A DNA stretch of 64,000 bases from positions 62,001-126,000 of the forward strand of contig JAVJSD010000013.1 in the NCBI GenBank assembly GCA_040219575.1. The letters are read 5' to 3'. The DNA comes from JAVJSD01 sp040219575. GTDB lineage: Bacteria > Planctomycetota > Planctomycetia > Pirellulales > Pirellulaceae. The position numbers were made by a program, and so were the translations under genes. The notes beneath the pieces were generated by a model that worked only from the letters and a program-made list of their open reading frames with translations, was not told the origin of the DNA and did not search any database. Each line of letters starts with the position of its first letter. Positions within the stretch are counted from its first letter, which is position 1. Shown one piece after another: positions 9,387-18,750 of the stretch.

Positions 9387-10585
9387 TCAGCGTTCGTCCC
9401 ACGGAAGAGCACGCGGAGCGGTTGGAGGAGGCCGACGCGGCGCGCGACCAGAAATCGCGCGACGCGCGAGATGCGGGCGAAAACGAAGACCTCGTCTGGC
9501 AGGTGCAGGAGTTGGCCCGGCGGCTGCGGAAGCGCGACGAACAGCGTCGCGCCATGATCCACATCATGGGCGAATTGAACAACTCCAACAAGCGGCTCGC
9601 CGATCAACGCAAGGCGATGCTGCACATCCTGGCCGACTACGAGGAGGACCGCCGACGGCTCGGGCGCCAGACCGATCGGCTCGACAACTCTCGCCGAGCC
9701 TTGCTGCACATCCTACAGGATGTACACCAGACGAACCTGCGGTTGGAGAACAGCCGAAAGGCCATGATTCACATCATGGGCGACCTGCGGGAGACGACCG
9801 AGGCTTTCCAACGCCGTGAGCAGGAGCTGCGCGAAAAGCAGGACCAGTTGGTGCAGGCCGCCAAATTGGCCACCCTGGGCGAGTTGATGACCGGCGTCGC
9901 CCATGAACTGAACAACCCGCTCAACAACATCGGCTTATTCGTCGGCAACTCCATCGACCTGCTGGAGATGGGCTCGCAAGACAAGGACGTGGTCCTGCGG
10001 GAGTTGCGCAGCACGATGCACCAGGTCCGCAAGGCGACCGAGATCATCTCTCATCTGCGGACCTTCGGCAGGGCCGCCCACGTGAGCCGCGAGCCGGTCT
10101 CCATCAAGGAGGTCATCCTGCGATCGATCTCGCTGATGCAGGAGCAGTTTCGCCTGCGGCAGATTCAACTCCATCTGGATCTCGGCGAAGGCGAAGGTCC
10201 CACGGTGATCGGCAACGCCATCCGCCTGGAGCAGGTCTTCATCAATTTGCTCACCAACGCTCGCGACGCCGTGGCCGACGCGCCTCGAAAGTGCATCTCG
10301 ATCGTCTGCCGCAACGAAGAGGAGACGGTCGGCCTCGAGTTTCAAGACACCGGTTGCGGTATTCCCCCGGGACTCGAAGAGCGGATCTTCGACCCGTTCT
10401 TCACCACCAAGCAGGTCGGCTCCGGCACCGGCTTGGGGCTATCCATCACCTACGGCATCATCACCGACCACCAGGGAAGCATCTCGGTGATGAAGCCTCC
10501 AGGCGTGGGCGCGGGATTCTTGATCCGGCTGCCCCTCGCCAAACCGGAATCCAAATGGAAGAAAACCGTGGAGCGGTCGACATGA
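9383..10585 (+). CDS. Cytoplasmic sensor histidine kinase with heptad-spaced signalling helix
   Basis: A 400-residue kinase. Residues 40-150 form a long helix with four copies of a [RK]A[ML][IL]HI[ML] motif, whose histidines are at 60, 81, 109 and 130. The H box is GVAHELNNPLNN with phospho-acceptor His174. The ATPase domain shows an N box (NLLTNARDAV) and G boxes (DTGCGIPPG and GTGLGLSI). There is no membrane segment, HAMP or PAS domain in the chain, so sensing is probably supplied by the four-PAS protein encoded just upstream, whose stop overlaps this start. The hybrid regulator starts inside the stop codon of this gene (10582-10585), which implies coupled translation and a phosphorelay. 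Confidence 0.88.
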   Translation: MISVRPTEEHAERLEEADAARDQKSRDARDAGENEDLVWQVQELARRLRKRDEQRRAMIHIMGELNNSNKRLADQRKAMLHILADYEEDRRRLGRQTDRLDNSRRALLHILQDVHQTNLRLENSRKAMIHIMGDLRETTEAFQRREQELREKQDQLVQAAKLATLGELMTGVAHELNNPLNNIGLFVGNSIDLLEMGSQDKDVVLRELRSTMHQVRKATEIISHLRTFGRAAHVSREPVSIKEVILRSISLMQEQFRLRQIQLHLDLGEGEGPTVIGNAIRLEQVFINLLTNARDAVADAPRKCISIVCRNEEETVGLEFQDTGCGIPPGLEERIFDPFFTTKQVGSGTGLGLSITYGIITDHQGSISVMKPPGVGAGFLIRLPLAKPESKWKKTVERST

Positions 10586-12189
10586 ATTCCGCCAAGGTGT
10601 TGCTGGTTGACGACGACGCGGCGACGCTCAACGCCCTCACGGGGGCGATGCGATTGCGAATGCCCAATGTCGCACTGGAGACCTGCGAATCCGGACTGGC
10701 GGCGGTTGAGCGAATCGTGCAAGAGGAATTCGACGCCGTCGTCACCGACATCAAGATGCCGGGGATGGACGGGCTGGCTCTGCTCAGCGAAATCCGCCGA
10801 CTGCGCCCGGAACTGCCGACGCTGCTGATCACCGGCCACGGGCAGCACGATCTGGCCGTCCAGGCGCTGCGCGGGGGGGCGTTCGACTTCATTCAAAAGC
10901 CGATCGAACGAGACTACTTCGTGGCTTCGTTGTCTCGCGCCATCAGCATGCGGCAGATGAGCCGGCAGCTGCAACAGCAAAAGGCGGCGCTCGAACGACA
11001 TGCTGTTGAGCTGGAACGCACCGTCGCTTCGCGCACGCGGCAGCTCTCCGAGGCGAATCAGCGCAAGGACGAGTTCCTGGCGATGCTTTCGCACGAGCTG
11101 CGCAATCCGCTGGCCTGCGTGATGAGTTCCGTGGAGCTGTTGATTCGCGGGAATTGCGAGGACGAAACGACAAAGGAAATCTGCGAGATCGCTTCGCGCC
11201 AGGCGGCGCAGATGAGCCGCCTTCTGGACGATCTGTTGGATCTGTCGCGCGTCAGCCGCAACAAAATCGAATTGCGAAAATCGCGTCTGCGGCTCGACTC
11301 GCTGATCGAACAGGCGGTCGCCTCAATCAACTCCAGGATGGCTTCGCGAGAACATCGCCTGCATGTTGAAATCGACGATGTGCAGGGCGTGTATGTGATG
11401 GGGGACGCCACCCGTTTGGAACAGGTAATTGTGAACCTGCTGAACAACGCCGCCAAATACACGCCGCCCTATGGGGACATCCGGCTGCGAGCGCGGCGCG
11501 GCGAGTTCGATGTGGCGATTGAAGTCAGGGACAACGGCATGGGCATTTCCTCCGACCTGTTGGCGAGTGTATTCGAACCATTCGTGCAGGCCGATCGATC
11601 GCGGCATCGCACCGACGGGGGCCTGGGCATCGGCCTGACGCTCGTGCGGCAACTTGTCAAACTTCATGGAGGAGAGGTGACCGCCGACAGCGACGGCGAA
11701 GGCCGCGGAAGTTGCTTCACCGTCCGGCTGCCCGTCGCCGACGTGAACTCGCATCTCGAGGGCGAAAGCCTGGCCGTCCCTTCCGCCGCCGCCCGACGAA
11801 AGATCCTGCTTGTCGAGGATAGCGCCAACCTCGCTCGAGTGACGCGCCTGTTGCTCGAGGAGTGCGGGCAAGACGTGGTCGCCGTGGTCAACAACGGCCT
11901 CAGCGCCATGGAGGCCGCCTTGGAGCACCGTCCAGACATTATTCTGTTGGACATCGGCCTACCCGGGATGGACGGCTACGAAGTCGCCCGGAAGATTCGC
12001 GAACACCCGCAACTCGACCATGCGATGTTGGTCGCCATGACCGGCTACGGAAGGCGAGAAGATCGCCGGGAAGCCGACGAGGCGGGATTCGACGAGCATC
12101 TGGTGAAGCCGTTCGCCGTGGAACGCCTGCAGTTACTCTTGGACAAGGCGACCGGCCGCCAACCTTCGCAGCCCACCTCGCCGTCCTGA
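10582..12189 (+). CDS. Hybrid response regulator / histidine kinase (REC-HisKA-HATPase-REC)
   Basis: A 535-residue protein starting at the ATG that overlaps the preceding kinase stop by four bases. The N-terminal receiver domain (about 1-120) has the acidic pair DDD at 10-12, phospho-acceptor Asp56 in TDIKMPGMDG and the conserved Lys106. A coiled-coil linker leads to an H box FLAMLSHELRNPL with His171. An HATPase domain follows at about 275-395, with NLLNNAAKY and GGLGIGLTLV. A second receiver (about 410-535) has phospho-acceptor Asp457 in LLDIGLPGMDG. There is no DNA-binding or other effector domain, so the output must be a further partner. With its two upstream neighbours it forms a complete cytoplasmic relay. 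It converges on the WD40 reading frame, with four bases between the two stops. Confidence 0.9.
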   Translation: MNSAKVLLVDDDAATLNALTGAMRLRMPNVALETCESGLAAVERIVQEEFDAVVTDIKMPGMDGLALLSEIRRLRPELPTLLITGHGQHDLAVQALRGGAFDFIQKPIERDYFVASLSRAISMRQMSRQLQQQKAALERHAVELERTVASRTRQLSEANQRKDEFLAMLSHELRNPLACVMSSVELLIRGNCEDETTKEICEIASRQAAQMSRLLDDLLDLSRVSRNKIELRKSRLRLDSLIEQAVASINSRMASREHRLHVEIDDVQGVYVMGDATRLEQVIVNLLNNAAKYTPPYGDIRLRARRGEFDVAIEVRDNGMGISSDLLASVFEPFVQADRSRHRTDGGLGIGLTLVRQLVKLHGGEVTADSDGEGRGSCFTVRLPVADVNSHLEGESLAVPSAAARRKILLVEDSANLARVTRLLLEECGQDVVAVVNNGLSAMEAALEHRPDIILLDIGLPGMDGYEVARKIREHPQLDHAMLVAMTGYGRREDRREADEAGFDEHLVKPFAVERLQLLLDKATGRQPSQPTSPS

Positions 12190-12193
12190 GGAC

Positions 12194-13224
12194 CTACATG
12201 CGTTCATCCGTCTTTGGGATGCCGTTCCGCGAGTCGTCCCCAACGTCGCCGATCGCCGGCGCCCGCCAGAGACTCAGGTCGTAATCACCGGTCCGTTGAA
12301 ACTCTCGGGTCGCATTGTCCCACCTCCAGCCGCCGCCGGTGACCAGGAACTTCCCATCCGCCGACGCCGCCACGTTGGAGCACGCGCCCTCGGCGATCAC
12401 GGCCGAGGCGAGGATCTTGCCGCTGATCAGCCGCCACAGGCGGAATCGTCCGTCGTCGGATCCCGTCGCCAAACAGTCGTCGCCGACAAACACGCCGCCG
12501 CGGAGCGTTCCATCGCCGCTTTCCACCACAAGACTCTGCACAATCTTCCAAGTGACGGCGTTGTAGAGCGTCGCGACTCCGCCGCCTTGGAGGACCGCCA
12601 GTCGCTTGCCATTCTCCGAGAAGATGAGTTCCGGAACGTTGTGCCGGTGGGGCAGGACCAGCTCTTGGAGAAGACGGCCCGACTCGGCATCGAGCAGGTG
12701 CACCTTGCCGACGAACCCGACGGCCAGGCGGCTTCCGTCGGGTGAGAACGACGCCGACTTGAACTGTTCGCCCGGGCCGAAGCCGGCGTCGGATCGATAG
12801 ACTTCTTTCCCCGTGGTCGTATCCCAAACGACGACTTGCGGCGGGGAACCGACCGCCAGGAGCCGCGCGCCGTCGCGAGAGAAGCGAATCTGCTCGATGT
12901 AGTCGAAGTCGTGCGGTGCGCGGTGCAGCAATTCCCGTTTGATTGAATCCCAGATTTCAACTCGATCCTCGGCCTGGCTCGTATCCACGCTTACAGCGAC
13001 CAGTCGGCCGTCGTTCGAAATGTCCGCGTCGGTGAAGTCGCCGCCCGGGATGTCGAACTGGTCGATCACTTGCCGCGACTTTGCATCCCACACGAGCACC
13101 TTGCCGTCATGATCGACGGAGATGAATCGAGCATCGCCGGGGACGCCGCGAGCAGCGCGAATCGGACTGGCGTGCCCCGGAAGTTTCGCGATCAGCTCCC
13201 ATGTCCCAGAAATCGACGCCCCCC
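12194..13224 (-). pseudogene. WD40/PQQ-type propeller tail detached from the upstream kinase by a frameshift
   Basis: About 335 residues of beta-propeller repeats. Recurring units include DHDGKVLVWD, SRDGARLLAVG, SPDGSRLAVGF and GSDDGRFRLW, which typify WD40-like tails of planctomycete kinases. The frame has no good start. Upstream of SGTWELIAKLPGHASPI it becomes arginine-rich nonsense, while the kinase frame ends shortly after the same point. One extra G in the run of six Gs (13219-13224, C on the plus strand) would join the kinase C-terminus to this segment in one frame. I therefore treat it as the C-terminal half of the kinase gene at 13192-15222. It may be a genuine mutation, a -1 programmed frameshift or a sequencing error. 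Confidence 0.7.
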
Positions 13225-15222
13225 GCCTGGTAGGCCGGCAGCCTCTCCGCTGGTCTCGGAACGACCGACCAACTCCACATCCTTGATCCACAGTGTGCCG
13301 CCCCCTTCGACGACCACGTTCAATTTGACGAGGTCCGGCTGTTCGCCTTCTTTCAGCAAGAAGGGAATCTCGTACTCGGCCCATCCATTCGAACCGGCGA
13401 CGGCGTTATGAAAGCCCTTAGAGAACGACTCGCCGTGGCCGGGAACGCGAACCCACATTTCGAGAAAGGCTCGCCCCTTCACGTTCTCGGTTTTGATTTT
13501 CGCTCGATAGAAGAACGGTCCGGGTTTCATTTTCGGCATCGGCGTCTCGAACAGCCTGACGGTGCGGGTCTCGCCGGCGGTGATTCGCCATCCGCCGTCG
13601 GCGACTTCCAGATCGTCGCGGGAGATCGTCGGCGTCGATTCGTCGAACGCCCGGATCACGCCTCGGCCCGTGCTCGTCCAGCGGGCTCTGACGATCACTG
13701 TCCCGAAGCGACTCAGCGTGAAGCCGCTCTTGTCGATCGTCACGCCGTTATCGTCGCCCACCAGCGCGATCTCGTATCGGCCGGAGGGAAGCCACTTCAA
13801 CTGTGAGCCGGTCTTGAGGTCGATGGTCTGCACGTCCTGGCCGTTCTGGCTGACGACGATCTTGACGTCGTCGACCTCCGACTCCACTTGCAGCACGCCC
13901 CGGTCGGTGGCCACGGCGATCACACCGGCGAAGACGGCCAGCAACCCCAGCAGCGCCGCGCCGATCAGCAGCGAGTTGCGCCGCCGCGCGGTCGTCTGCC
14001 GCGCGGATGCCGCCTTAGCCGGGACAGCCTTCGCCTCCGCGGCAGGCCGTAGCCGCGCCAAGGCTTCGGCCAATTCGGCGGGCGTCTGGAAGCGATTCTC
14101 GGGTTGCTTGGCCAGCATTCGGTTTAGCACCCATTCCACCTCGGCCGGCACATCGTCGCGCAGATCGGACAGCGGCGGCGCGTCGTGCTCGCTGTGGGCT
14201 TTGATTTTTTCCGACACCGAAGCGCCGCCGAAGGGCGCCTTCCCCGCCAGCAGCGCGTAGAACGTGCAGCCCAGGCTGTAGATGTCGGCTCGGACGTCGG
14301 CGGCGTGGGCGTCGCGAGCCTGCTCGGGCGCCATGAAGTCGGGAGTTCCCATCATCGTTCCCATCAGGGTGAGTTGCTGCGAAGGCCGAGCGACTGCGTC
14401 CGCCTGCGTGGGCGATGCGGAGTCGCTTTCGCCGGACGTCGCGTTCGCGGCGGCCTGCTCGATCGTGATTTCGCTGGCCAGGCTGGCGAGACCGAAGTCG
14501 AGGATTTTCACTTGCCCGGTGGAGGTGAGCATCAGATTGTGCGGCTTGATGTCGCGATGGACCATGCCCAACTCGTGCGCGTGCTGCATGCCAAGCGCCG
14601 CCTGATGGATCGCGTCGCACGCCTGGTCGATCGGCATCGCTCCCTGTCGGCGAATCACCTCGTCGAGATTCACGCCGTCGACGAACTCCATCACCAGGAA
14701 GTGCAGGGCGCCGGCCTGCTCCGCATCGTAGGCCGTCACGATGTTGGCGTGGTGCAGTCGGGCCGCGGCCTGCACTTCGCGTTGAAAGCGTTGCACGGCG
14801 GCCGCATTCTGGACGAGTTGCGGCTTGATGACCTTCAGCGCCACCAGCCGGTTCATCACCTTGTGTTGGGCCTTGTACACGTCGCCCATGCCGCCGCGGC
14901 CGATGCGCTGCAGGATCTCGTAGCGGGAGTGCTCGAGAAGTTCGCGGGGCAACTCCGTTTCGCCGAGGTCGCCTCCGTCCGGGGCGCGGCGGAGTTCGGC
15001 GGCGCCGCCGACCGTGGCCTCGACGTCGACCCGACCCGCTGGAGGCGACTTGCGGACGAGCGAGACGAACGTGTCGTCTTGCAGGTCGAGGATCGTTTCG
15101 CTGCAGATCTCGCAACTTTCCACATGCGACTCGATCCGCGTCGCCTCTTCCGGCGGAAGTTTGCCCAGCCCCAAGGCGATCAATTCATCGCGCTGAGGAT
15201 GTTCGACTTGCTGTTGGCTCAC
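13192..15222 (-). CDS. Transmembrane serine/threonine protein kinase with N-terminal zinc finger, C-terminus frameshifted
   Basis: The 676-residue protein begins with an anti-sigma-like zinc finger (His33, Cys37, Cys40). The protein kinase domain spans about 101-370: glycine loop IGRGGMGDVYKA, ALKVIKP with the ATP lysine, catalytic loop VHRDIKPHN, DFG in KILDFGLA and APE in FMAPEQ. One membrane helix (about 415-437) separates it from an extracytoplasmic beta-rich region. It should phosphorylate Ser/Thr targets in response to an outside signal. The ECF sigma gene upstream at 15355-15945 is on the same strand and 132 bases away, a common planctomycete pairing in which the zinc finger may bind the sigma factor (inference). 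The stop at 13192 is reached only because of a one-base shift near 13219-13224. Without it the protein would carry a WD40 tail. Confidence 0.88.
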   Translation of the reverse strand: MSQQQVEHPQRDELIALGLGKLPPEEATRIESHVESCEICSETILDLQDDTFVSLVRKSPPAGRVDVEATVGGAAELRRAPDGGDLGETELPRELLEHSRYEILQRIGRGGMGDVYKAQHKVMNRLVALKVIKPQLVQNAAAVQRFQREVQAAARLHHANIVTAYDAEQAGALHFLVMEFVDGVNLDEVIRRQGAMPIDQACDAIHQAALGMQHAHELGMVHRDIKPHNLMLTSTGQVKILDFGLASLASEITIEQAAANATSGESDSASPTQADAVARPSQQLTLMGTMMGTPDFMAPEQARDAHAADVRADIYSLGCTFYALLAGKAPFGGASVSEKIKAHSEHDAPPLSDLRDDVPAEVEWVLNRMLAKQPENRFQTPAELAEALARLRPAAEAKAVPAKAASARQTTARRRNSLLIGAALLGLLAVFAGVIAVATDRGVLQVESEVDDVKIVVSQNGQDVQTIDLKTGSQLKWLPSGRYEIALVGDDNGVTIDKSGFTLSRFGTVIVRARWTSTGRGVIRAFDESTPTISRDDLEVADGGWRITAGETRTVRLFETPMPKMKPGPFFYRAKIKTENVKGRAFLEMWVRVPGHGESFSKGFHNAVAGSNGWAEYEIPFLLKEGEQPDLVKLNVVVEGGGTLWIKDVELVGRSETSGEAAGLPGGGRRFLGHGS

Positions 15223-15354
15223 GGGAATCTCTCCTGGTACCGATGGCTGTCGATAGTAGAGAGCGCGAGATGCAAAAACCTTACACCTGCGGGAGCATTT
15301 TTTAGCAAATCGCCGTAAATGGCTATGGCGTTGTCGGTTGCGCGCAGGACACGG

Positions 15355-15945
15355 CTACTCAAGATCGATCAGCCCCGCCGCCTCGCGGCGCAACGCGGCC
15401 AGCACGCGGCAGCGCGCGACGTACACACTGCCCAACGGCATCTCGAGTTCCTCGGCGACCTGATCGGCTCGCTGCCCCTGGAACATCTGCCGATGGAACG
15501 CCTCCCAGGTCTTTGGCAGGAATTTGGGCTGCATGATCGCCATCAATCGCGACACCACCTCGCGGTCGTGCTCGTCGTTCCAGATGCGGCTGATTTCGCT
15601 GTTTGCGTCTTCCAGTTGATTGATCCGCTCCAGGGCGCTGCTGCCGCCAGAGACCGTGGGCCCCATGCGACGGTCTCGCCAGTAGCCTCGCAGTCGATTG
15701 ACGAGGATTTTACGCAGCCAATTGCGAAACGCGCCGGTCCGCTGGTTGTGGTCGAAGGCCGGCAACTCCTGGGATACGACGGTCAGAACTTCCTGGATCA
15801 GATCGTCGGCGTCGGCCGGTTGCACGTCGTAGCTGCGCAACCAGCGACGCAGCAAGGGGGAATAAACTTCCGCCAACTGGTTCCACGACGAATCAGCGTT
15901 GGGTTGGGAAGCGCGCCCCAGCAGACTGAGAGAAGTTTCGTCCAT
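15355..15945 (-). CDS. ECF-type RNA polymerase sigma factor beside a Ser/Thr kinase
   Basis: 196 residues. Region 2 includes DADDLIQEVLTVVSQELPAF followed by GAFRNWLRKILVNRLRGYWRD, the usual core-binding and -10-recognition helices. Region 4 near 150-185 contains ADQVAEELEMPLGSVYVAR, a helix-turn-helix. Its closest apparent relatives are planctomycete ECF factors encoded beside Ser/Thr kinases that carry zinc fingers. The neighbouring kinase gene fits that pattern: its N-terminal HxxxCxxC finger may sequester this sigma factor until a signal arrives. Gene order and strand support co-regulation. The binding itself is inferred. Confidence 0.88.
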   Translation of the reverse strand: MDETSLSLLGRASQPNADSSWNQLAEVYSPLLRRWLRSYDVQPADADDLIQEVLTVVSQELPAFDHNQRTGAFRNWLRKILVNRLRGYWRDRRMGPTVSGGSSALERINQLEDANSEISRIWNDEHDREVVSRLMAIMQPKFLPKTWEAFHRQMFQGQRADQVAEELEMPLGSVYVARCRVLAALRREAAGLIDLE

Positions 15946-15967
15946 TAGAACATCGCGGGGCGCGGCG

Positions 15968-17821
15968 TTAGGGAAGAACCTCGTCGAACAGCTTGTAGGC
16001 CCTTTCGCGCATCGCGTCGGGAAAGTCGTGATCGCAGTCGGGGTGCAGCACCTGGAGGTTATCCGGCTTGCCGTAGAGTTGAAAGATCGGTTTGGCCGCG
16101 GCGACGATGCGGTCGACGCTGTCGGCGCGGAAATTATGGTCGTGCCGCGGGGCGATGATCAACACCTGCCGCGGTGCGAGTGCGCCGATCAGTTCGTGAA
16201 AGTCGAAGGGAATCTCGTGCAGGCGGCCGCGATAATCGGCCAGCCGCGGCATGTAGCGGTCCTGCGTCCAGCCTTGGCCGGGCCGCCATCGCTTCTCGTC
16301 GCCGCCATAGTAGTCCCCGTACGCATCGAGCCCGCAACTCGAGACCACGGCCTTGATCCGGTCGTCGAACACGGCCGTGTACACGGCGTTGTGGCCGCCC
16401 AGCGAATGCCCAATGGCGCCGTATTCACCATGCCGCACATAGGGCAGCGAGTCGAGCAGGTCCAGTCCGCGGAGGTTGTCCCAGACCGCCTTCAGCGTGC
16501 CCGCCTCCCAGCCGAGTTTCTTGAAGTCGGGCTGATAGTCGGCCAGTTGGGGATAGCTGGGCGAGAGCGTCACGTAACCCCGCTCGGCGAGTTCGCTGGC
16601 GTATTGCCGGTTGGCCCGGCCGCCAAGTCCGACCACCACGCCGTAGCCGACGCTATTGTCGGTCGGGTGCAGGCACAGGACGGCCGCCGCCTTCTTCCCG
16701 TCACCATCAAGCACCGACTTGGGAATGCACAGGTAGGCCGGCACGCGCGAGTCGGGCTCCGAGGCGTAGCTGATCCTCCGCCGCACGTAACTGCCGCAGT
16801 CGACCTCCTCTTCGACCTTCATCGCCAGCGGGCAACGTTTCTCCGCCCCCGGCAGTTTGCCGGTTACGTGTTGCATGCCCGCCAGAATTTCGCGGCGGCG
16901 ATGCCGCCAGTCGTCGGTCGTGCGGACCGGCAGTTGCGCATTGTCGGGGCCGCGGTAAAGCAGCAGGTTGTCGCGCGGCAGGCACGGCGGCGGGTTCGAA
17001 TGGTCGTCGGCATCCGCGGCTTCTTCATTCACCTCGGCAAACACCACCAACTTCTTCGCGCGATGGATTCCCACCAGCCCGCCGGTCGCCGGATCTAGAG
17101 CGAAACCTTGTCCGGTGAAGGGAACAGTGTGCTTGTCGAGCAGAGTGAGAACGGCGCCCTGCTTTGGAACTTGCAGTCGAAACGCCAGGGGATCGTCGTG
17201 CCCGGTGACGAGCAACACGTCTCTCCGCCAGATGCCGCCGGACAGGCTGGCGCCGCCGAGTTGCGATACGACCGACTCGGGATATGTCCACCGCCCCTGT
17301 TCGCGCCACTGGTCGTCGAATCGCACCAGAAAGGTCTTCGCGTTGTCGTCGCCGTAGTGGGCGAAGTTGCACCACCAGTCGCCGTCGCGACGAACGGCCC
17401 ACGTCAGGCTGCCGCCGAAATCGCCGAAGTCCTTGAATGTCTCCAGCCGCATGCTCTGCGGATCGAGCACTTTAATCTCGCTCCGTTGGGGCTTGCTGGG
17501 ATAGTTGGAATGCGCGCAGTACAGTTTTCCCCGCCACAGATAGCCGCTGTTGAGGTGCTTCGCGTCGCCCGTGCTTTCGGCGATCTTCTCGCCGCTCATG
17601 CGGTCGTACTTGGCGACCTTGGTATTGGCGACGGCGTACACGAATCGCTCGTCGGCGGCCGCCGCCTGGTGCGCTTCGGCCGCGGGCATGACCTTCGTCT
17701 GCACCCAAGCGGGCGCCGTGTCGGCGGCAAGCGCCCTTGGCGCGCTCGCGGCCAGAACAGAAACAATCAGCGCGATGCTGGCAAGCAGCGAACGAAGAAG
17801 CGGCATCGGATTGTCACTCAT
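15968..17821 (-). CDS. Secreted beta-propeller / alpha-beta hydrolase fusion
   Basis: 617 residues with an N-terminal signal sequence: a hydrophobic run to about residue 30 ending in ALAADTAP. The first 270 or so residues are beta-rich and propeller-like (FVYAVANTKVAKYDRMSGEKI). The C-terminal half, from about 320, is an alpha/beta hydrolase of the dienelactone hydrolase/acetyl-xylan-esterase type. It has nucleophile elbow GHSLGG with Ser473, a later acidic candidate near PRHDHN, and a terminal histidine in DCDHDFPD. It probably hydrolyses an ester outside the cytoplasmic membrane. The substrate cannot be read, although polysaccharide esters are common for this type in planctomycetes. The propeller fused upstream is unusual and may bind the polymer or a partner. 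Confidence 0.8.
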   Translation of the reverse strand: MSDNPMPLLRSLLASIALIVSVLAASAPRALAADTAPAWVQTKVMPAAEAHQAAAADERFVYAVANTKVAKYDRMSGEKIAESTGDAKHLNSGYLWRGKLYCAHSNYPSKPQRSEIKVLDPQSMRLETFKDFGDFGGSLTWAVRRDGDWWCNFAHYGDDNAKTFLVRFDDQWREQGRWTYPESVVSQLGGASLSGGIWRRDVLLVTGHDDPLAFRLQVPKQGAVLTLLDKHTVPFTGQGFALDPATGGLVGIHRAKKLVVFAEVNEEAADADDHSNPPPCLPRDNLLLYRGPDNAQLPVRTTDDWRHRRREILAGMQHVTGKLPGAEKRCPLAMKVEEEVDCGSYVRRRISYASEPDSRVPAYLCIPKSVLDGDGKKAAAVLCLHPTDNSVGYGVVVGLGGRANRQYASELAERGYVTLSPSYPQLADYQPDFKKLGWEAGTLKAVWDNLRGLDLLDSLPYVRHGEYGAIGHSLGGHNAVYTAVFDDRIKAVVSSCGLDAYGDYYGGDEKRWRPGQGWTQDRYMPRLADYRGRLHEIPFDFHELIGALAPRQVLIIAPRHDHNFRADSVDRIVAAAKPIFQLYGKPDNLQVLHPDCDHDFPDAMRERAYKLFDEVLP

Positions 17822-18133
17822 TGATTGGGCCCTGCGATGTCATTGCCGACGACAATTCTAATGAAGATAGTTTAGCCGCAAGCCCAGCGCGTTGCGCGGG
17901 AGCACGCGTTGCGGGCGGGGAGGAACGTGACATCACGAGAGATCGCAGTGGAATGAAGCCTGTCATTTCAATGTCAAGCATCCCTTGCGATCGACTCGTT
18001 TAACGGCGTTCCCCGCTACATCGTCGACATTGGAAATGCAGTCCTCAATAGGCGAGATGGATGTCGGCGAACCATTCGACCAGATGGCACTGCCCGTCCC
18101 GCGAGCCTGCACCAGGACGGTATCGTGGAGGCC
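17822..18133. other. Intergenic stretch containing a partial dispersed repeat
   Basis: No gene is evident. Bases 17998-18050 are a reverse-complement partial copy of the repeat family also seen at 45957, 53728 and 61530. Confidence 0.6.
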
Positions 18134-18514
18134 TCAAGCGTCGCCCTCGTGGTCGGCGAGGACTTCCCGCAGCACCTCCAGGGCGTCCCACGCGGCGGCG
18201 AAACCCGCGTAGACGGCGACTTGAAAGATCGCCTCGCAAATCTCTTCGACGCTGGCGCCGTTGTTCAGCGCCATTTGTAGATTCAACTTCAGCGCGTTAT
18301 CGCGTCCCAACGCGGCGAGAACGCAAATGCTGCAGAGGGAGCGCGTCTTCAGGTCAATGCCATCGCGCGTCCAAACGCGCCCGCCGACGACCGAGACGAC
18401 CTCCGTCTCGAAATCGGGGCACACGGCTTTGAAGCGAGCGGTCAGTTGCTCGATGTTCTCTTCGCCCACCATCCGTGCGAATTGGGCGTAGCCTCTCTCG
18501 TAATCGCTGCTCAT
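18134..18514 (-). CDS. Carboxymuconolactone decarboxylase-like small protein
   Basis: 126 residues, entirely helical, matching the size and layout of the carboxymuconolactone decarboxylase/AhpD superfamily. The central helix contains TRSLCSICVLAALGR (Cys61, Cys64), and a helix with the pattern EEICEAIFQVAVYAGFAAAW follows, as in PcaC-type members. The CxxC is not followed by the His of classical AhpD, so peroxidase activity is doubtful and a PcaC-like or oxidoreductase role is more likely. No catechol-pathway genes lie nearby. It stands alone between the hydrolase fusion and the zinc-ribbon gene, both on the same strand but more than 200 bases away. Confidence 0.75.
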   Translation of the reverse strand: MSSDYERGYAQFARMVGEENIEQLTARFKAVCPDFETEVVSVVGGRVWTRDGIDLKTRSLCSICVLAALGRDNALKLNLQMALNNGASVEEICEAIFQVAVYAGFAAAWDALEVLREVLADHEGDA

Positions 18515-18664
18515 GTTGTTCCTTTGCTGTAGCTGCGGTCGTCAAGATTGCCGATACCGACCGTGTATTGGAATCATTGACGAGGCTCGCCGCCGGCGAG
18601 CGCGCAGTCCCGGTGTCGTCACCAAGAGTCTAACGTGCTACTGCGCGATCCGCATGACGGGCCG

Positions 18665-18702
18665 GTAACGGAAGTCGTGAGACGTCGTGAGACTTCCGAT
18701 AC
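18665..18702. repeat. Dispersed palindromic repeat, GGAAGTC family
   Basis: The sequence GGAAGTCGTGAGACGTCG and its mirror GACTTCC form a short hairpin. It belongs to the family at 19525, 29111, 51857 and 55963, and has the GTGAG variant shared with the copy at 51857. Confidence 0.7.
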
Positions 18703-18750
18703 GACACATCGCCGCCGGACCCGATGCCGTTTCCTCTTTGGATCGCAAGG

